64,000 nt of DNA. Source: Pisaster brevispinus (lineage: Eukaryota; Echinodermata; Asteroidea; Forcipulatida; Asteriidae). The notes below the pieces were generated by a model. It searched no databases, was not told the DNA's origin, and saw nothing but the letters and a program-made list of their open reading frames with translations. Positions 57,701 to 59,797 of the stretch are shown here, piece by piece; the stretch's first letter is position 1, and the number at the start of each line of letters is the position of its first letter. The translations under genes and the position numbers were made by a program. The stretch is taken from NCBI GenBank assembly GCA_023634235.1, contig JAMKCF010000013.1, positions 5,555,827 through 5,619,826 on the forward strand, written 5' to 3'.

Positions 57701-59797
57701 ACCTCAGCGCTGGCGGCGTATACCAGTTGTATAAAATAGTTCATTAGTGAAGACCTCCTACTTGTAGAAAACAATATCTTTATCATCAAATACGGATTCT
57801 TTTTCTGACGAAGGGCAAAATAGAAGAAGATCTTCTGTTGATACCGGTCGTTCAACGATGTACTCGCAATGGAGTAACAGACATCACGTGGCTAGCTGGT
57901 ATTTACATATTCAACGGAATTCAACTCGTGTTTGGACTCTTTCTTGGTAAGTTTGAGAACCTAGTATACGTCATCATTTTATTCTTAACTCTTATCACAA
58001 ACGGCCTACGGGGGAAGTGATTGTGTTTTTATAGCAAGCGGGTTAAAGGTCAAAATGACACGTGGCAGTGTTAACGAAAGGCATAATTTGTATAGGCACT
58101 GTATTTTTAGTCGTATAGTTTCTTCTGGAAAAAGCTTGTGGTTCTGAAAAGAGCAATAAAGTAAGTATTGACGGTATGCACAGAAACAAATATCAGAGCC
58201 GGAATTGGGTTATACAAGTAAACAATGTGCTGAACAAAACTGTGAACTAAAAATGAGTACGATGGTACATATCCTAGTACCTAGATCGAAACGCTTTACA
58301 ACGTTAATGTCCCTGTTCATCAGGCATACTTAGACTATTCCTCAAACTTTCTGAACTCCACGGGGAGCATACAACCCCAAGCTGCTAACTATAAGGTTAG
58401 CGCTAAAAGGTTAATCAGAACAATCACCGCATGCTTCCGTTTGTATACACTAGGGTTAAGAGTAACAATTATGGTTGACTGCTTTGTTCAAGGTCATACG
58501 CGTCATGACCGGGTTGGGAACTCACACTCCGATTATTGCGCATAGCTCTCTTTTATTACAATTCAAAAACGCACAATACCTAGGATTGTTTTCCCAAAAC
58601 ACCAAAATTCACCGAAAGATGCATTTCTTGTTGAACCTCTTTATTTTTGTTCTCCGTACAAACATTAGCGTACGAGACAAGGAATGTGAAAATTGAGGCA
58701 CTGAACGACTCCAAGAACATCGGCATGTCAGTCTACAACGTATTCATCCTGTCCTGCATGGGGGCGGTCTTCAGCCTGTTGATGGACCCCCTAAGGAACG
58801 AGACCGTTTTTATTGTGACGTCGGTCTGCGTCACAGTCAGCACAACTACAACCCTTCTTATTATCTTCACCCCAAAGGTAAATGGCTACTAAAAAAACAA
58901 GTTGATGGTAGATTTATAATTCAGAATACTGCAGAAAGCCATAAAAGTCTGCAGAAGGCATCATTTTCCCATTCACACCGTTACACTGTAGCTTCCTCCA
59001 GAACATGAACTGAGTGGTACTCATCAAGCTTTTTCCCACAGACTGCCTAACTTTGGAATTCACTACCTGAATCCTGCTTCCCTGCCTCTCACAAGCCTGT
59101 CCAAATTAAAAACACAACAACAAGAGTCCTTTTTCTTCTTAATGCTTTCCTCATCTCTTATTCCATTTCCTCCTTTCTAGCCCTTACGTTGAGTGGCCTG
59201 TTCGGGGCCTTAAGGTTGGCAACTTTCCATAAATAAAAATTAACAATAATAAAAAATAAATGAATAAATAAGTAAATAAATTAAAACATAATAAGCAAGT
59301 GCAGCCTTCAGAGTACAACAGAATACAGCAGAATTTTGTTACAAAGAAAAACAACAAAATAAAGGTCACGCTCAGCCATAACAACGCCAAAGAACGAAGT
59401 TTGAAAAACCAGATCTTCTGCGATGTCAGTCATCGTTTTAAAGTTGTTGCCAAGGTTTATGTTTAACACAAGAATACTCACATTCACAAACTTTATCAAA
59501 AATTTACTAAGAATACTGAAACACGAATAAGGTGTCTCTTTCCTGTTTTTTTTTTTCATTTTTAGTATAAAAAATATAAAATAAAATAAAAAACCGATAA
59601 CAAGAATTTACTTAAATGTTTAGATACGTGACGTCATACGAAACCCCGGCGGAACCAAGATAACTACAATGGCCTCAGCAAGTGTTCAGCCGGAGAGGTC
59701 ATGTGCTGGCCCAACTGTAGCAACGGTAATGACGGTATCTGCACCACATCAGCCTCCGTCCACTGCAGGGGGTCAAATGTTTGTGGCTCATCGGTGA
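3247..59797 (+). CDS. GABA-B receptor subunit 2-like (17 coding exons, spliced)
   Basis: Class C GPCR of the metabotropic GABA receptor family, expected at the plasma membrane and, by family, acting in obligate dimers coupled to Gi/o. The join is 3247-3513, 41192-41353, 42211-42381, 42911-43012, 44158-44223, 47073-47270, 49408-49543, 51167-51261, 52464-52527, 52939-53019, 54266-54416, 55281-55413, 56608-56715, 57114-57233, 57814-57946, 58669-58877, 59624-59797, giving 789 residues. All introns are GT-AG and all phases agree. Order: signal peptide (1-40), Venus-flytrap module (41 to about 455), seven helices (about 463-729), short tail (733-789). ARLWML, a TWRVH-like loop and LNDSK-IGMSVYN resemble GABBR2 more than GABBR1. 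Human GABBR2 is longer (941) because of a coiled-coil tail, not seen here. Residues that contact GABA in GABBR1 are mostly replaced. The ATG at 3247 follows an in-frame TAG (3244-3246). A divergent lineage-specific paralogue is also possible. Confidence 0.9.
3590..3911 (-). mobile_element. tRNA-headed SINE-like repeat
   Basis: Read on the minus strand, the right end begins with a tRNA-like head (GGCCCAGCGGTTGAGAGC, then CGGACTCAAGCTCTGGTG). Further on come a degraded box B area and a body with the widespread metazoan motif AACATTAAGCCGTAGGTTCC. It shares the head with the 44.7, 49.0 and 58.3 kb copies. The outer limits are approximate. Confidence 0.5.
4373..5262. repeat. Diverged tandem duplication, about 0.35 kb unit
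   Basis: Two units follow each other. Unit 1 (about 4373-4720) and unit 2 (about 4727-5262) share TTCCACT.TAAGCCACGCCC, GATTACCAGA-type sequence, AGAAATGCC...AATG.AAA.TGG and CAGATGCGCGCG...GATGAG/GC, in the same order. Unit 2 is longer because a MITE (4790-4966) sits in it. Confidence 0.6.
4790..4966. mobile_element. MITE with CRE-containing terminal inverted repeats (family A)
   Basis: AATAGACCTTATGCA followed by TGACGTCAT at the left is matched by the reverse complement at the right (ATGACGTCATGTGCATAAGG then TCTATT), so the terminal repeats are about 25 bp. The interior has GCCGCCATCTTAGAGG, a GCGCGGCGC core and TTTTGACCTCTAGGCGAGGG. These recur in the copies near 7.8, 28.8, 35.0, 57.5 and 59.9 kb. 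It is non-coding. Confidence 0.75.
6241..6330. repeat. (GAA)n microsatellite, interrupted
   Basis: AAG/GAA triplets run for about 90 bp with interruptions (TAG, GGA). The long poly-Leu and poly-Arg frames across it are artefacts of the repeat. Confidence 0.9.
7012..7274. mobile_element. MITE, about 48 bp terminal inverted repeats (family B)
   Basis: The left end AAAGGGACACGCTTTGGATT with GGGCGATTTGGGCTATAAAAAGCGTTT (split here) is matched in reverse complement at the right end (AAACGCTTTTTGTAGCC, then AATTCGCCCAATCCAAGG and CAACGTGTCCCTT). The interior is non-coding. A related left half lies at 18917. Confidence 0.75.
7808..7984. mobile_element. MITE family A copy
   Basis: It has GACCC at the left and GGGGTCTAT at the right, with family-A interior motifs: GGCCGCCGTAGCTGATGAGG, TCAAACAATGGAAACATGC, GGCGCGTACGCGCC, CAGCCAATGAAAAG, TTTTGACCTCAGTGAGGG. 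The terminal CRE is altered to AACGTCAT. Confidence 0.65.
8623..8638. repeat. (AT)n microsatellite
   Basis: Eight uninterrupted AT units within an AT-rich stretch. Nothing else is recognisable between about 7990 and 9300. Confidence 0.8.
9306..9425. mobile_element. MITE family C, partial copy
   Basis: TTAATCTTAATTGCTATAAG, CAAAGTGTGATGTCACAACA, CATCACTATGGTATTAC and TGTGAAATCGGCCCC match the copies at 33818 and 52136. The left inverted terminal repeat is not recognisable here. Confidence 0.6.
9489..9592. repeat. Two 52 bp tandem units, each with a palindrome
   Basis: Unit 1 starts at 9489 and unit 2 at 9541. Each begins AGGTGTTCGGAC, forms a stem with GTCCGAA, and is followed by GACCTCTT(C/G)TTATTGTTCGG and a T-run. 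They mark the left end of the repeat family that fills 9.5-13 kb. Reversed relatives occur at 23609-23690 and 24812-24838. Confidence 0.75.
9593..11151 (+). repeat. Repeat family R1, copy 1
   Basis: It starts with a T-run and CTTCTTCTCGCCGTCGATTG, then GTCCGCTAACAAAGACACAC, a GATGACGTCATC site, a 22 bp palindrome with two ETS-like cores (9890-9911) and CATAAGGTTCAAAGTCCACG. Copy 2 (11152-12446) repeats these motifs in order at high identity, and reversed copies lie at 23.2-24.8 kb. No coding frame survives. It ends at a hairpin followed by CTAG (11148-11151). Confidence 0.7.
10187..10800. repeat. Segmental duplicate with empty hAT site
   Basis: This segment (TTTAGTTCC.TTGTGCTCG, ACTGAGATGTCCACCTGC, CATCAAACACCGAGACCC, CTGCCAAAGGCGCTCTAGG) is repeated at about 12914-13167 and 15482-15700, and again from about 16240. 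The 10430-10437 AACACCGA is uninterrupted here. In the second copy the same octamer flanks the 2.3 kb insertion. A LINE 3' end also interrupts the second copy. Confidence 0.8.
11152..12446 (+). repeat. Repeat family R1, copy 2
   Basis: Near-identical to copy 1 from the T-run through the ETS-like palindrome (11452-11473). At 11690-11820 CATAAGGTTCAAAGTCCACG with AAGCCTGTGTGTACAGTCCC is repeated in tandem. A second module (12075-12283) duplicates 10775-10995. It ends at a hairpin (GTTTTTGTT, four bases, AACAAAAAC) followed by CTAG at 12443-12446. Confidence 0.7.
12447..13159 (+). repeat. Repeat family R1, diverged copy 3
   Basis: It keeps GTCCGCTAA, GTGGATGAAAC, AATGATGACGTCATCTGATG and the later GTGTGAATTTAGTTCCATTG module, but is diverged in its first half. 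It is cut at 13160 by the hAT-like insertion. Confidence 0.55.
13168..15481. mobile_element. Non-autonomous hAT-like DNA transposon
   Basis: The element is flanked by an exact 8 bp direct repeat AACACCGA (13160-13167 and 15482-15489). The duplicate locus at 10430-10437 has a single copy, so this is a true insertion. The ends are inverted: CAGGCCCGCG at the left, CGCGGTCCTG at the right (CAGGACCGCG reversed). An 8 bp target duplication and CAG-type ends are typical of hAT. The left end carries a GGGGGTGCTG/CAGCACCCCC stem. Inside, 14060-14330 is repeated directly at about 15020-15250, and 13905-14040 is repeated inverted at about 14860-15030. No transposase frame or domain is visible. Confidence 0.8.
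14690..14762. repeat. Imperfect long hairpin inside the hAT-like element
   Basis: TATCGCTTTGAGCGGCTGG and TCTAGTGG on the left pair with CCACTAGA and CAGTCGCCCAAAGCGATA on the right, about 25 of 31 positions, with a short loop. It may be a terminal fragment of a nested element. Confidence 0.5.
15706..16250 (+). pseudogene. LINE 3' end: degraded reverse transcriptase C-terminus
   Basis: The translation holds [13 protein letters not shown], then [19 protein letters not shown], then [20 protein letters not shown], then [17 protein letters not shown] and FKKHLKPHL. This is the conserved C-terminal region of CR1/L2/Jockey-type non-LTR retrotransposon ORF2. At least two frameshifts (about 15855 and about 16050) break it. 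The 3' end has TATTG-type repeats (16216-16250), as in CR1/L2-like elements. It interrupts the second copy of the 10187 duplicate. The clade is not settled. Confidence 0.8.
16365..17012. repeat. Inverted and tandem repeat with TACTGCAGTA core
   Basis: The arm at 16380-16486 is repeated inverted at 16702-16828. The right arm is then duplicated in tandem with a 140 bp period (ACGGTATACTGTATATCAAG at 16774 and 16914). Each arm contains CACGGTACTGCAGTACTTGA..TATACCGTG, itself a nested palindrome. The layout looks like a foldback element with an extra right-arm copy. Confidence 0.65.
17013..17882 (+). repeat. Diverged R1-like repeat ending in hairpin and CTAG
   Basis: Motifs like TGATGACG..TC, ATAACT and TGTGACCT.TACTTC.GGTC resemble R1 but are diverged. 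The last 100 bp (CTACCTCTGCTAACTCGAAA, ATGTCTACACCGAACACCTTG) are almost identical to 12340-12446 and end with the same hairpin (17851-17872) and CTAG (17879-17882). Confidence 0.55.
18205..18331. repeat. Degenerate telomere-like CCTAAC/CCTAAT tract
   Basis: Imperfect hexamers such as CCTAACCCTAATCCTAACCC repeat for about 125 bp, resembling the metazoan TTAGGG telomere repeat on the other strand with many changes. Confidence 0.75.
18917..19170. mobile_element. MITE family B relative with internal hairpin
   Basis: The left end TTAAAGGGACACGTTACCTT, GGATTGG and GGAAAGATGTTTTAAAAGTAG match the 7012 element. A hairpin follows: ACACGGTCCGCCATT (19092-19106) and its exact complement AATGGCGGACCGTGT (19135-19149). 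The right terminal repeat was not found. Confidence 0.6.
19600..20220. repeat. Degenerate satellite-like TCGAAATAA-rich tract
   Basis: The words CTCGAAATAA, AAATTATTG and CAAAATCATTTTG recur about every 45-50 bp, strongly diverged. The same vocabulary is seen in the interior of the MITE at 27421 and near 6410-6500. No coding potential is seen. Confidence 0.5.
20221..22069. other. Intron 1 stretch, no gene recognised
   Basis: It contains homopolymer runs (A at 20382, C at 20520, G at 21473), a short repeat TTGGTAACGAAATA twice (about 21123-21152) and a TGACGTCA site (20754). Its open frames are short, on both strands, and unlike any family I know. Confidence 0.4.
22070..22132 (-). mobile_element. 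R1-type 3' terminus: hairpin plus CTAG, minus strand
   Basis: Read on the minus strand: CCGAACACCGT, hairpin GAGTTTGT-TC-ACAAACTC (22102-22119), five to six bases, CTAG (22093-22096), then a long T-run. This is the same architecture as at 11111-11151, 12406-12446 and 17840-17882. Confidence 0.6.
23096..23122. repeat. Poly-T tract
   Basis: About 27 consecutive T. The 22133-23095 stretch before it has no gene or named repeat that I recognise. Confidence 0.9.
23225..24838 (-). repeat. Repeat family R1, two reversed copies
   Basis: The minus strand of 23700-24838 and of 23225-23697 repeats the R1 motifs of copy 1. ETS-like palindromes are at 23270-23291, 23702-23723 and 24417-24438. TTTGAACCTTATGA.TCATG-like modules and the CTTCTT microsatellite lie beside the left-end palindromes (23609-23690, 24812-24838). 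Open frames here, up to 142 codons, are inside the repeat. Confidence 0.7.
24708..24780. repeat. (GAA)n microsatellite
   Basis: About 24 nearly perfect triplets. It corresponds to the short CTTCTTCTT run at the same place in the forward R1 copies, so it has expanded within the repeat. Confidence 0.95.
24839..27420. other. Intron 1 stretch, no gene recognised
   Basis: It contains a T-run (25207-25231), a TIR-like start CACTGCAAAAAACTGTAAAC with GCGTTTA inverted repeats (25697-25850) and a 179-codon open frame (25830-26369) with no recognisable domain. It shares CATGCGC.CATT.CCGA.AAC with 49655-49690. Confidence 0.4.
27421..27735. mobile_element. MITE with 24 bp terminal inverted repeats and TA target
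   Basis: TA-CGGAGCCCCTAAAGGGACAG-GTAA at the left is exactly inverted at the right (TTAC-CTGTCCCTTTAGGGGCTCCG-TA). If TA is the target duplication, this fits a Tc1/mariner-type MITE. The interior is palindromic, made of TTTCGTTCCCTCGAAATA modules in both orientations. It has no coding capacity. Confidence 0.8.
27820..28676. repeat. Near-perfect 216 bp inverted repeat around a 424 bp spacer
   Basis: The left arm 27820-28036 and right arm 28461-28676 are reverse complements, with only a one-base indel seen by eye near the inner end. The arms include AGATGCACAAAAACCCCCAG and ACCTAAAGGTCACGTTG. The spacer holds the GTACTCG array (28274-28440). It is either a recent foldback-type mobile element or a recent inverted duplication. 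No transposase is visible. Confidence 0.85.
28274..28440. repeat. GTACTCG array
   Basis: The words GAGTACTCG, CGAGTACGAGTAC, CGAGTACCAAGT recur through about 165 bp. The order of the spacer words (CGAGTA, GGGTGG, GGCCATCGAGTAC, CAACAGCCGAGTACCAAGTA, GGATCTCCAAGTA) is the inverse of 45603-45760, so this is a dispersed element. Confidence 0.7.
28767..28914. mobile_element. MITE family A copy
   Basis: Inverted ends AGACCCC and GGGGTCT. The interior reads TATGACGTCACAAGCCC, CCTCACTGAGGTCA, CCATTGGCTGAGAG, GCGCAGCGCGTACACGCG and CCATTGTTTG, i.e. the reverse orientation of 7808-7984. Confidence 0.75.
29040..29200. repeat. Second GTACTCG-type array
   Basis: CGAGTATCGATTA, GAGTGCGAGTAG, CGAGTACGAGACGAGTACGG and CGAGTAGTACTTGAGTACG recur, related to the array 700 bp upstream. 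Confidence 0.55.
29201..31519. other. Intron 1 stretch, no gene recognised
   Basis: It contains C/G homopolymer runs (30555, 30738, 30891), and about 30271-30420 resembles 36740-36860 (GGGAGTAACAGTGTTAACCATAGC-type words, TATAACGCCCCATACG). No coding frame has a recognisable domain. Confidence 0.4.
31520..31570. repeat. Long perfect palindrome
   Basis: CACTGATCTCTATTATACTG (31525-31544), one base, then the exact reverse complement (31546-31565). Extending with one mismatch to CATG on both sides gives 51 bp. Confidence 0.9.
31614..31681. repeat. 26 bp perfect-stem hairpin
   Basis: TCGCGGTCGTAACC then AATAACTGTTTC (31614-31639) is exactly complementary to 31656-31681, with a 16-base loop. Stem and loop sizes overlap those of microRNA precursors, though a perfect stem is more like a MITE or a foldback relic. 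It lies 44 bp from the palindrome at 31520-31570. Confidence 0.85.
32417..32462. repeat. 20 bp stem hairpin
   Basis: CACGCGATTTATCCGAACCA and TGGTTCGGATAAATCACGTG form a stem with one mismatch and a six-base loop. The rest of 31682-33389 has no recognisable gene. Confidence 0.85.
33390..33475. repeat. (TTG)n(TTC)n compound microsatellite
   Basis: Six to seven TTG units are followed by about 22 TTC units. Poly-Glu, poly-Arg and poly-Phe frames across it are artefacts. Confidence 0.95.
33818..33964. mobile_element. MITE family C copy
   Basis: Inverted ends GGCTCAATTTCACAAAG and TTTGTGAAATCGGCCCC. The interior has CTAAGATTCATCTTAAGAT, CATAGTGATTTGCATTGTG, ACATCACACTTTGCTTAGCA and ATTAAGATTGATACACAGTT, as at 52136. 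Confidence 0.7.
33965..35014. other. Intron 1 stretch, no gene recognised
   Basis: AT-rich DNA with a T-run near 34456. I see no repeat family, RNA gene or coding frame that I can support. Confidence 0.4.
35015..35176. mobile_element. MITE family A copy
   Basis: Inverted ends AATAGAACC and GGTCTA. The interior has CATTGGCCGCCCATCACTG, TCAAACAATGGAAACATGCG, GTGTACGCGC, CAGCCAATGGTAGG, TTTTGACCTCAATGAGGGCG. The right terminal CRE is changed to GACTTCAT. Confidence 0.75.
35177..38430. other. Intron 1 stretch, no gene recognised
   Basis: It holds an A-run (35467-35488), TTAATTAATTAATTAATTAA near 35993-36010, the 30271-like module near 36740-36860, and GCGGAATTCTGC-type sequence GGAATTCTGCGGTAAGCAGA near 37758-37780, which recurs at 49750 as GGAATTCTGCGC. 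No supported coding region. Confidence 0.4.
38431..38885. repeat. Degenerate TGTCCGAC minisatellite
   Basis: Units like CCATTGTGTCCGACAAACC alternate with TATGTCCGACCCA for about 450 bp, roughly 20 copies with spacing of about 18-26 bp. Open frames through it on both strands are repeat artefacts. Confidence 0.8.
38886..40199. other. Intron 1 stretch, no gene recognised
   Basis: It contains a G-run near 39008. Short frames (for example 39711-40070) show no known domain. Confidence 0.4.
40200..40405 (-). mobile_element. tRNA-headed SINE-like repeat
   Basis: On the minus strand it reads GCTCAGTGGTTTCGTCCCTG (box A-like), then CAGGTTCGAATCCCACC with a perfect box B (GGTTCGAATCC, about 40350-40360), followed by a non-tRNA body (TTTTCAGTCCCTACCTGAC). 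The left limit is approximate. Confidence 0.55.
41192..41353 (+). CDS. Receptor exon 2: ligand-domain lobe 1 (residues 90-143)
   Basis: Acceptor TTTGTTTCAG|CCG and donor CAG|GTATAA, phase 0 on both sides. The peptide ends [19 protein letters not shown], which aligns with the lobe-1 segment of GABA-B subunits that leads to WNLV/IQL. The family cysteine in this segment is Tyr125 here, while new cysteines appear at 129 and 133. No exon seems to be missing between exons 1 and 2, since the joined peptide matches family spacing. Confidence 0.88.
42211..42381 (+). CDS. Receptor exon 3: ligand-domain lobe 1 (residues 144-200)
   Basis: Acceptor CCCCCATCAG|ATT and donor TCG|GTAACG, phase 0. It encodes the typical PSLSDR..FYRT block and then [13 protein letters not shown], the helix and strand found in all GABA-B subunits (K-WGWKKIA type). 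Val149 and Val166 sit where GABBR1b has the GABA-contacting Ser153 and His170. Cys159 is not a usual family cysteine. Confidence 0.9.
42530..42640. repeat. Dispersed repeat D1, copy in intron 3
   Basis: CTTATGGAGACCGAAGACAA, AACCGGTCTCCATAGGGGAC, TTCTAAAGAATGGGATGC and CCACAAGGAATTTTGTGTAC recur at 51838 and 56228. GGAGACC and GGTCTCC form a short inverted repeat. The unit has no recognised class. Confidence 0.6.
42911..43012 (+). CDS. Receptor exon 4: ligand-domain lobe 2 (residues 201-234)
   Basis: Acceptor TCTGTTTCAG|GTG and donor AAG|GTAACC, phase 0. The peptide [20 protein letters not shown] corresponds to the family's helix plus strand (..L.EAGI.I..RQSF). NIT is a potential N-glycosylation site. 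Confidence 0.88.
43013..44157. other. Receptor intron 4, no further feature recognised
   Basis: An open frame continues from exon 4 past the donor to 43306, but it loses family similarity exactly at AAG|GTAACC, so it is intronic. Confidence 0.5.
44158..44223 (+). CDS. Receptor exon 5: ligand-domain lobe 2 core strand (residues 235-256)
   Basis: A 22-codon exon, acceptor CCCTCCAG|GAG and donor GAG|GTAGGC, phase 0. [20 protein letters not shown] is almost the same as the GABBR1 segment. Trp246 stands in place of GABBR1b Tyr250, which packs on GABA. Cys255 is the conserved cysteine of the lobe-2 disulfide. Confidence 0.93.
44720..44985 (-). mobile_element. tRNA-headed SINE-like repeat, intron 5 copy
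   Basis: The minus strand starts with a tRNA-like head (CCTAATGGTTTAGTGCGTTG, GGCTCAAGTTCTGGTGGCTG), then a B-box-like GGTTGGACTCCCGATCACG, then the body ACACTTGTGTCCTTGAGCAA and GACACTTAACTACAATTGC. The copies at 49030 and 58262 share this body. Confidence 0.6.
45250..45790. repeat. GTACTCG arrays, intron 5
   Basis: Two blocks (about 45255-45420 and 45603-45790) of TACTCGTACTCGGGTACT-type words. The second holds, inverted, the same ordered spacer words as 28274-28440. Confidence 0.7.
45791..47072. other. End of receptor intron 5, no gene recognised
   Basis: AT-rich intron sequence. A pyrimidine-rich stretch (about 46890-46970) occurs before exon 6, though the acceptor itself has only a modest tract. 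Confidence 0.4.
47073..47270 (+). CDS. Receptor exon 6: ligand-domain lobe 2 (residues 257-322)
   Basis: Acceptor CACTACAG|GCG and donor AGG|GTGTGT, phase 0. It encodes [13 protein letters not shown], then a loop to PDWV, then [15 protein letters not shown]. These match AYK-GLYG-YVW and INCTVDEM-EAVEG in the family. Cys291 is the expected partner of Cys255. Ile274 lies where GABBR1b has Trp278. The donor leads straight into a GTT/GCT trinucleotide-rich tract. Confidence 0.92.
47271..47750. repeat. GTT/GCT trinucleotide-rich tract
   Basis: Directly after the exon 6 donor, TGTTG, TGCTG, GTTGTTG and CTGTTG words run for about 480 bp. Long poly-Val/Leu frames on + and poly-Thr frames on - result from this composition. 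Confidence 0.85.
47751..49029. other. Receptor intron 6, no gene recognised
   Basis: AT-rich with A and T runs (48378, 48746). No RNA gene, repeat family or coding frame that I can support. Confidence 0.4.
49030..49305 (-). mobile_element. tRNA-headed SINE-like repeat, intron 6 copy
   Basis: The minus strand has GTGTGGGTTCGATTCCCGGC (good box B) and CATGACACTTGTGTCAATGA, then a longer body shared with 58262 (CTCAAACTTTCT.AACTCC and CATCAGGCATACTTA on +). Confidence 0.6.
49408..49543 (+). CDS. Receptor exon 7: ligand-domain lobe 2 to lobe 1 return (residues 323-368 start)
   Basis: Acceptor CCTTTCAG|ACA and donor CTGG|GTAAGTG, so the exon ends in phase 1. It encodes [12 protein letters not shown] and [16 protein letters not shown], matching SQEFVEKL and APLAYDAIWALALALNKT. 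Gly342 aligns with GABBR1b Glu349, which binds the GABA amine. NNS is a potential glycosylation site. Confidence 0.92.
49857..50016. mobile_element. MITE, 29 bp terminal inverted repeats (family D)
   Basis: TAGAGCAACC-T-GGGGTCGATTTCACAAA at the left is inverted at the right (GTGAAATCGACCCCTGGTTG with CTCTA), with one mismatch. The interior is built of AGGACTAGTCCTA palindromes. It sits in intron 7, just after the exon 7 region. Confidence 0.75.
50017..51166. other. Rest of receptor intron 7, MITE-like remnants
   Basis: CAATTTCACAGAGCTGC..TAAAC, CCATTTTCATAGAACTGCTT and GCAGCTCTATGAAATTGGGC are paired inverted ends of two degraded AT-rich MITE-like units (about 50042-50420). GAGAACGGTTCCCGTATC is repeated three times at about 50873-50922. 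Confidence 0.5.
51167..51261 (+). CDS. Receptor exon 8: ligand domain (residues 368-399)
   Basis: Acceptor CAACAAAAAG|TG (weak tract) completes Val368. Donor TCG|GTAAGT, phase 0. [26 protein letters not shown] matches the family's LEDF-YN..I...I...M....F.GVSG stretch. NKT is a potential glycosylation site. Confidence 0.88.
51838..51965. repeat. Dispersed repeat D1, copy in intron 8
   Basis: TTATGGAGACCGAGAACAAA, GGGTCTCCATATGG, TTCTAAAGACTGGGTTGC, CCACAAGGAGTTTTGTGTAC. It is the same unit as at 42530 and 56228. Confidence 0.65.
52136..52287. mobile_element. MITE family C copy, intron 8
   Basis: Inverted ends CCTTGGCTCGGTTTTACAAA and TTTGTGAAATCGAGCCCAGG. The interior has a TTAATTGCTAAGCAAAGTG and GTGACGTCACAG block, as in the copies at 9306 and 33818. 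Confidence 0.75.
52464..52527 (+). CDS. Receptor exon 9: ligand domain (residues 400-421 start)
   Basis: Acceptor TTTCGTTTCAG|GGT and donor AAAG|GTAAAT, phase 1. [20 protein letters not shown] is the G-V-F...GDR....IEQ strand and loop that follows GVS in GABA-B subunits. Confidence 0.9.
52939..53019 (+). CDS. Receptor exon 10: end of ligand domain (residues 421-448 start)
   Basis: Acceptor CTACATTTAG|AT completes Asp421. Donor CTGA|GTAAGT, phase 1. [26 protein letters not shown] fits the family block that ends at the W.GG..P linker. There is no cysteine-rich domain, as usual in GABA-B receptors. Confidence 0.88.
   Translation: MEELKSWEGFYHTKTSSSGRTAESTF
53020..54265. other. Receptor intron 10, no gene recognised
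   Basis: An inverted repeat of about 24 bp (GACCGTGCAAGTCTCGCG at 53143, CGCGCGAGACTTGCACAGTC at 53252) suggests a short foldback element. ACGCGTGAAGG and C/G runs (53284, 53865) occur. No coding frame is supported. Confidence 0.45.
54266..54416 (+). CDS. Receptor exon 11: linker and TM1 (residues 448-498 start)
   Basis: Acceptor AATTTCCAG|AC and donor CAGAA|GTAATG, phase 2. The linker [13 protein letters not shown] leads to a hydrophobic helix (about 463-488, [19 protein letters not shown]), then FNVVMRKQK, which matches the start of the first intracellular loop (FNI/L..H/K). Confidence 0.9.
54417..55280. other. Receptor intron 11, no gene recognised
   Basis: AT-rich, with AAATCTGAGAAACGATT inverted around 54808-54845. 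Nothing else recognised. Confidence 0.4.
55281..55413 (+). CDS. Receptor exon 12: TM2 (residues 498-542)
   Basis: Acceptor TGCGTTGTCAG|A completes Lys498. Donor TGCAGA|GTAAGT, phase 0. [18 protein letters not shown] matches the I-.SSP..NNL...G motif before TM2 (about 509-526). Cys541 is the conserved extracellular-loop cysteine next to TM3. Confidence 0.92.
56228..56352. repeat. Dispersed repeat D1, copy in intron 12
   Basis: TTTATGGAGACCGAGAACAA, CCATAGGGGAATTCTAAAG, ACTGGGGTGCTCCACAAGG, AATTTTGTGTACAAAGTC. It is the third copy of the unit seen at 42530 and 51838, in the same orientation. Confidence 0.65.
56608..56715 (+). CDS. Receptor exon 13: TM3 and second intracellular loop (residues 543-578)
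   Basis: Acceptor TGTTTGTAG|GCT and donor CGG|GTAATA, phase 0. [20 protein letters not shown] is the hallmark TM3 of GABA-B receptors. [16 protein letters not shown] is the basic second loop used for G-protein contact and looks like GABBR2 (TWRVH.IF.N). Confidence 0.95.
57114..57233 (+). CDS. Receptor exon 14: TM4 (residues 579-618)
   Basis: Acceptor CTTTTTTGGAG|TCT and donor CAG|GTAAGT, phase 0. An alternative AG at 57121-57122 would drop three residues (SVK). I kept the longer form because GABBR2 has a similar basic stretch before KD..L. TM4 spans about 584-603 and is followed by W-.RPL, like WQ..DPL.R. Confidence 0.88.
57449..57725. mobile_element. Two adjoining MITE family A copies, intron 14
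   Basis: The first (about 57449-57628) has ATAGACTTTATGCACACGACGTCAT and GATGACGTCATTCCATATGC as loosely inverted ends (both quoted over split blocks: CGACGTCAT, GATGACGTCAT). The second (about 57629-57725) keeps CCATTGGCTGACAGTG, GCGTGACGCGTACACACG and CCATTGTTTGACCTC. It ends 88 bp before the exon 15 acceptor. Confidence 0.6.
57814..57946 (+). CDS. Receptor exon 15: extracellular loop 2 and TM5 (residues 619-663 start)
   Basis: Acceptor TTTTTCTGACGAAG|GGC and donor CTTG|GTAAGT, phase 1. [10 protein letters not shown] corresponds to I.P.LEHC. Cys634 is the partner of the TM3 cysteine (Cys541). [21 protein letters not shown] is TM5 (about 640-662). Confidence 0.9.
58262..58530 (-). mobile_element. 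tRNA-headed SINE-like repeat, intron 15 copy
   Basis: It shares CATCAGGCATACTTA, CCTCAAACTTTCTGAACTCC, GGGAGCATACA and the end module CAAGGTCATACGCGTCATGA with 49030. The head is degraded (GTGTGAGTTCCCAACCCGG on the minus strand replaces box B). Confidence 0.55.
58669..58877 (+). CDS. Receptor exon 16: third intracellular loop, TM6 and TM7 (residues 663-732)
   Basis: Acceptor AACATTAG|CG completes Ala663. Donor AAG|GTAAAT, phase 0. [19 protein letters not shown] then MSVYN is the strongest GABBR2-like stretch ([19 protein letters not shown]). TM6 is about 680-700 and TM7 about 708-729, ending TLLIIFTPK, which fits the V.LVFVPK end of TM7. Confidence 0.95.
58975..59225 (+). pseudogene. Degraded LINE 3' end, intron 16
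   Basis: The translation [20 protein letters not shown] and [13 protein letters not shown] recalls the LWNSLP...S...FK.LK end of non-LTR retrotransposon ORF2. The 3' end has the GGCCTGTTCGGGGCC stem and an A-rich tail (59228-59290). The match is weak. Confidence 0.45.
59624..59797 (+). CDS. Receptor exon 17: short cytoplasmic tail and stop (residues 733-789)
   Basis: Acceptor TTAAATGTTTAG|ATA in phase 0; open to TGA at 59795-59797. [12 protein letters not shown] is reminiscent of the L..LR.NP start of GABBR2 tails. The rest is rich in Ser, Thr, Pro and Val, with no heptad repeat. An internal donor-like AACG|GTAATG (GT at 59726), also in phase 0, could skip the last 23 codons and join a later exon, but I found no coiled-coil exon downstream in the window. 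Confidence 0.75.
   Translation: MRDVIRNPGGTKITTMASASVQPERSCAGPTVATVMTVSAPHQPPSTAGGQMFVAHR

Noticed and set aside
59624..59650. Last receptor exon born from a family A MITE, since its start shares GTGACGTCATACG with the MITE end at 917
   Set aside because: The similarity is only about 13 bp, and the encoded [10 protein letters not shown] resembles the normal GABA-B tail start. Coincidence is more likely.
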